Origin: Veillonella sp.
GTDB taxonomy: Bacteria; Bacillota; Negativicutes; Veillonellales; Veillonellaceae
Assembly (NCBI RefSeq): GCF_015058545.1
Contig: NZ_SVCB01000135.1
Span: 1-9,677, forward strand
Direction of reading: 5' to 3'
DNA: 9,677 nucleotides
Part shown: positions 7,782-9,677 of the stretch, one piece after another
How positions within the stretch are numbered: position 1 is the stretch's first letter
How the letters are laid out: each line of letters starts with the position of its first letter
Made by a program: the position numbers and the translations under genes
The notes under the pieces: generated by a model
The model's input: only the letters and a program-made list of their open reading frames with translations
Databases searched by the model: none
Told to the model about the DNA's origin: nothing

Positions 7782-8480
7782 ATGAACTATTCAATGCCCG
7801 TGAATGCGGATCAATCTGTAATTTCGCAGATTGTAGCGCGTAAATTGCGCAACTCCATGCTCTGGATGGGCTGGGGAATTTTGACAACATTTGTTACTAT
7901 GTTGGCAGCTTTATTTAACCCTCAATGGCTTTCATTGGCTGTTTCCAACTACAATATTTTGTTGATCTTGGAATTGGGTGCGGTCTTCTTATTCAGTGCG
8001 CGGCAGATGTCGGCCAGCCTGACTACGCTGAAAAGCATGTTCTTTATTTACTCTATTTTAAATGGCCTTACTTTGGCGGCCTTGAGCATGGTGTACGGTA
8101 CGACGGCGTTCTTTTATGCTTTTGTGGGGACGTTGGCGTTTTTCGGTACCTTTGCGGTTATCGGCGGTGTGGTTAAACGTGACTTAACATCGTGGACGAC
8201 CTATTTGTTAGGTGCTGTGATTGCGCTTATTATCGTGAGCTTGCTTAATGTGTTCGTATTCCAAAACGGTTTCGTTAATTTAGCCCTCGGTGCTCTCGGT
8301 GTGATTATTTTCACGATTTTTACGGCCGTTGATGTGAATCGTATTAAAGGGATTTTGACCACGGTAGCCCTTGAAGATGACGAAGTGTTGGAACGGGTTG
8401 AATTAATCGGCGCGTTAATGTTGTACTTGGATTTCATTAATATCTTCTTATCCTTATTGCGGTTTTTCCGTAGAGACTGA
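7782..8480 (+). CDS. Bax inhibitor-1 (BI-1/TMBIM, YccA/YetJ-type) integral membrane protein
   Basis: Inner-membrane protein of the Bax inhibitor-1 family. The Bacillus homologue YetJ is a pH-sensitive calcium leak channel; YccA of E. coli interacts with the FtsH protease. 232 residues, typical for bacterial members. After a short polar N-terminus (about 30 residues) there are about seven hydrophobic segments. The last and most conserved block is FTAVDVNRIKGI ... GALMLYLDFINIFLSLLRFF. D184 (VDVNRIK) and D217 (LYLDFIN) correspond to the di-aspartyl pair that forms the pH sensor in YetJ, so gating residues appear intact. The LysR-type gene follows 11 bp later on the same strand, and its ribosome binding site overlaps this gene's TGA, pointing to co-transcription. 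The exact ion or partner in this organism cannot be told from sequence. Confidence 0.93.
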   Translation: MNYSMPVNADQSVISQIVARKLRNSMLWMGWGILTTFVTMLAALFNPQWLSLAVSNYNILLILELGAVFLFSARQMSASLTTLKSMFFIYSILNGLTLAALSMVYGTTAFFYAFVGTLAFFGTFAVIGGVVKRDLTSWTTYLLGAVIALIIVSLLNVFVFQNGFVNLALGALGVIIFTIFTAVDVNRIKGILTTVALEDDEVLERVELIGALMLYLDFINIFLSLLRFFRRD

Positions 8481-8491
8481 GGAGGGATTTA

Positions 8492-9385
8492 ATGGATGAA
8501 CGGGAATGGCAAACTTTTGTAACAGTTGTGGAAGAAGGCAATATTACAAAAGCCGCTGAAAAACTATTTCTATCCCAACCGGCGTTGAGTTATCGTCTGC
8601 GCCATTTGGAAGAAGACTTGGGGAGTCCCTTATTACTCCGGACCAGTGAAGGGATTACGTTGACGCCTCAAGGGGAAGTCTTTCATGCTTACTGCCGTCG
8701 CATGCTCCAGGAAATGGAAAGCTTGAAGCAGGCTATCGGTGAGATGAGCGGAGAGATACAAGGGACTTTAAAAATTGCTTCGTCCATCAATTTCGCGGAC
8801 TATCAGTTGCCGCATTTATTGGGTAAATTTACGAAGCAATATCCCAATATTCATATCCAAGTAAAAACCGGTCACAGTTCCCATGTAAATAAGATGTTTA
8901 ACAGTGGGGAAGTGGTCGTGGCAATCGCTCGCGGCAATCATAAAGAAGCAAGCAGCAGTATTAAGCTCTTTGAAGAGCCTTACTGCTTGGTTTATAAAGA
9001 TCCGGTTACAATTGATGAGTTGGCGGATTTGCCGCTCATTCAATATCGTTCGGACGGTTCGATTACTACAGTTTTTGATACATGGTGTAATGAAAATCTG
9101 CCGAAAAGTCATGAAGCGGCTATGGAGATGGACTCTATGGTTACCTGTCGTCACTTCGTGTGTGAAGGTCTCGGTTGGTCAATCTTACCGTATTTAGGAC
9201 TTGGTTCCTGCAAAGATGAAGGAATCTATGTGGAACCGATTTATCAGAAAGACGGCAAGCCTTGGGTGCGCAGTACGTTTTTATACTTCAATGAAGTGAG
9301 TGATAAATTGATTGCCGTTAAAACGTTTATAGATTATGTACAAGAATATTATAAAGATAATTCACCGGTAACGATACAGTTTTAA
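8492..9385 (+). CDS. LysR-type transcriptional regulator
   Basis: DNA-binding regulator with the LysR architecture; 297 residues, typical length. Residues about 4-62 form the winged helix-turn-helix (FVTVVEEGNITKAAEKLFLS then QPALSYRLRHLEEDLG), followed by a linker helix and an effector-binding periplasmic-binding-protein-like domain from about 90 to the end (starts GTLKIASS). The effector cannot be predicted. GGAGGG (8481-8486) overlapping the upstream TGA lies 5 bp before the ATG at 8492. Position is unusual for the family: LysR genes are most often transcribed divergently from their target, whereas here the gene is the second of a same-strand pair with the BI-1-family gene. A promoter-operator upstream of the BI-1-family gene would make it autoregulated; this is inference. 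After the stop, 9386-9499 shows only small imperfect hairpins and no credible gene. Confidence 0.95.
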   Translation: MDEREWQTFVTVVEEGNITKAAEKLFLSQPALSYRLRHLEEDLGSPLLLRTSEGITLTPQGEVFHAYCRRMLQEMESLKQAIGEMSGEIQGTLKIASSINFADYQLPHLLGKFTKQYPNIHIQVKTGHSSHVNKMFNSGEVVVAIARGNHKEASSSIKLFEEPYCLVYKDPVTIDELADLPLIQYRSDGSITTVFDTWCNENLPKSHEAAMEMDSMVTCRHFVCEGLGWSILPYLGLGSCKDEGIYVEPIYQKDGKPWVRSTFLYFNEVSDKLIAVKTFIDYVQEYYKDNSPVTIQF

Positions 9386-9499
9386 TGACGTTTCGTAGAC
9401 AGGTGTAAACTTGTGTTGAACGAATCTTACGTTTTACTTTTTGTAAAGCCCAAAAGAACTTTTCCTTATATGGAAATTGCAAATGCAGTGATAATTTTT

Positions 9500-9537
9500 A
9501 AGAATCTTTTTGCTAAATGCAAAAAGATTCTTTTTTT
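9500..9537 (+). terminator. Strong intrinsic terminator of the BI-1/LysR unit
   Basis: AAGAATCTTTTTGC (9500-9513) pairs perfectly over 14 bp with GCAAAAAGATTCTT (9519-9532) around the loop TAAAT, followed by an unbroken T-run ending at 9537. The T-run exists only on the + strand side, so it terminates rightward transcription, most likely from the LysR-type gene 114 bp upstream. Confidence 0.92.
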
Positions 9538-9538
9538 A

Positions 9539-9563
9539 GGCTCTTTGTCAAATTTTGGGGCGC
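9539..9563 (-). repeat. Candidate terminal inverted repeat of the ISL3-like element
   Basis: Read inward from the left boundary, the sequence starts GGCTCTTTGTCAAATTTTGG and runs to about 9563. Its first eight bases can also pair with AAAGAGTC at 9565-9572 (one G-U), giving a subterminal hairpin with an 18-base loop. The mate repeat lies outside the window, so the length is an estimate. Confidence 0.55.
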
Positions 9564-9571
9564 TAAAGAGT

Positions 9572-9677
9572 CTATGCACTTTGAGGAAGGACATGCGACA
9601 TAACTGTTGCGTGTCCTTTTCTTGCATTGATGAATAAAATCCGGTTTCGGAAGTAGTGGAAGTTCCGTATCCCAAAA
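9572..9677 (-). CDS. ISL3-family transposase, C-terminal fragment (5' part outside window)
   Basis: The - strand frame is open from the window edge to TAG at 9574-9572 and encodes 34 residues. They begin FGIRNFHYFRNRILFI, which closely matches the F-G-x-R-N-F-x-x-F-R-x-R-I-L pattern at the C-terminus of ISL3-family DDE transposases. The remaining 18 residues (NARKGHATVMSHVLPQSA) are an unremarkable tail encoded by a stretch that also forms a stable hairpin. The gene ends 33 bp before the IS boundary, normal for such elements. The catalytic DDE residues lie outside the window. The match is from memory of the family rather than a search, and 34 residues is little, but the motif, strand, stop position and adjoining repeat all fit. 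Confidence 0.72.
   Translation of the reverse strand, partial: FGIRNFHYFRNRILFINARKGHATVMSHVLPQSA
9587..9622 (+). terminator. Terminator-like hairpin inside the IS, facing into the element
   Basis: AAGGACATGCGACA (9587-9600) pairs with TGTTGCGTGTCCTT (9605-9618) over 14 bp with two G-U pairs and the loop TAAC, followed by a T-rich tail (TTTTCTT). The T-tail lies on the + strand side, so it would stop transcription entering the element from the flank, antisense to the transposase. It overlaps the last transposase codons. Confidence 0.6.

Larger units (their letters stand above)
9539..9677 (-). mobile_element. End of an ISL3-family insertion sequence (continues beyond the window)
   Basis: Three signs agree. 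The - strand frame running in from the right edge ends with an ISL3-transposase-like C-terminus. A GGCTCTTTGTCAAA sequence resembling ISL3-family terminal inverted repeats, as I recall them, lies just past its stop. The boundary falls one base after the chromosomal terminator, where the sequence stops making sense as host intergenic DNA. The element is thus inserted with its transposase pointing left, and this is its transposase-distal right end. Only 139 bp are visible, so whether the element is complete or functional cannot be judged. ISL3 elements make 8-bp target duplications; the flanking 8 bases here are TTTTTTTA (9531-9538). Confidence 0.7.

Noticed and set aside
9413..9637. A 74-codon + strand frame starting at GTG 9413 with AGGTG before it
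   Set aside because: It runs straight through the strong terminator at 9500-9537 and across the IS boundary, has no recognisable domain, and its codons are dictated by the hairpin arms.
9642..9667. Small CGGAA/TTCCG inverted repeat and GGAAGT direct repeat near the right edge
   Set aside because: The units are only 5-6 bases and lie in the transposase coding frame; this is within chance expectation.
9466..9675. A 69-codon - strand frame overlapping the right edge
   Set aside because: It is in a different frame from the ISL3-like transposase tail, crosses the IS boundary into host DNA and reads through the terminator stem; the FGIRNFHYFRNRILFI frame explains the strand better.

Overview
The window reads as an ordinary chromosomal segment of a low-to-mid GC bacterium of the Firmicutes type (roughly mid-40s % GC by eye). 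Supporting signs are strong GGAGG-type ribosome binding sites, dnaE and pyruvate kinase as neighbours, and a pyruvate kinase with the extra C-terminal phosphohistidine-like domain found in Bacillus relatives. My impression is Negativicutes (Veillonella/Dialister/Megasphaera relatives), but this rests on general resemblance only. All six complete or left-truncated chromosomal genes lie on the + strand. One gene fragment at the right edge is on the - strand.

Layout. (1) 1-2201: the 3' four-fifths of typA/bipA (ribosome-associated GTPase), followed after 8 bp by a YgjP-like zinc metallopeptidase gene that ends at an amber codon, with a short in-frame family-like tail beyond it. (2) 2202-2402: an intergenic stretch with an extended -10 promoter, then an intrinsic-terminator hairpin, then the dnaE ribosome binding site. 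(3) 2403-7632: dnaE (replicative DNA polymerase III alpha, with an apparently intact PHP domain) and pyk (pyruvate kinase with C-terminal extension), separated by a 76-bp gap with a likely pyk promoter. A 14-bp perfect stem closes this block. (4) 7782-9385: a two-gene unit of a Bax inhibitor-1/TMBIM-family membrane protein and a LysR-type regulator 11 bp downstream, closed by a strong terminator at 9500-9537. (5) 9539-9677: the end of an insertion sequence. The - strand encodes what looks like the C-terminus of an ISL3-family transposase, and the terminal inverted repeat begins one base beyond the terminator's U-tract.

The genes serve translation/stress (TypA), a putative peptidase role, replication (DnaE), glycolysis (Pyk) and membrane ion/stress homeostasis (BI-1 family). 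They form neighbouring transcription units rather than one pathway. I see no CRISPR array, tRNA, rRNA, phage module or defence cassette, and nothing that looks like an undescribed multi-gene system. The points most worth checking are the amber codon that trims the YgjP-like protein, the promoter-terminator arrangement ahead of dnaE, and the IS junction on the right edge with a terminator-like hairpin facing into the element.
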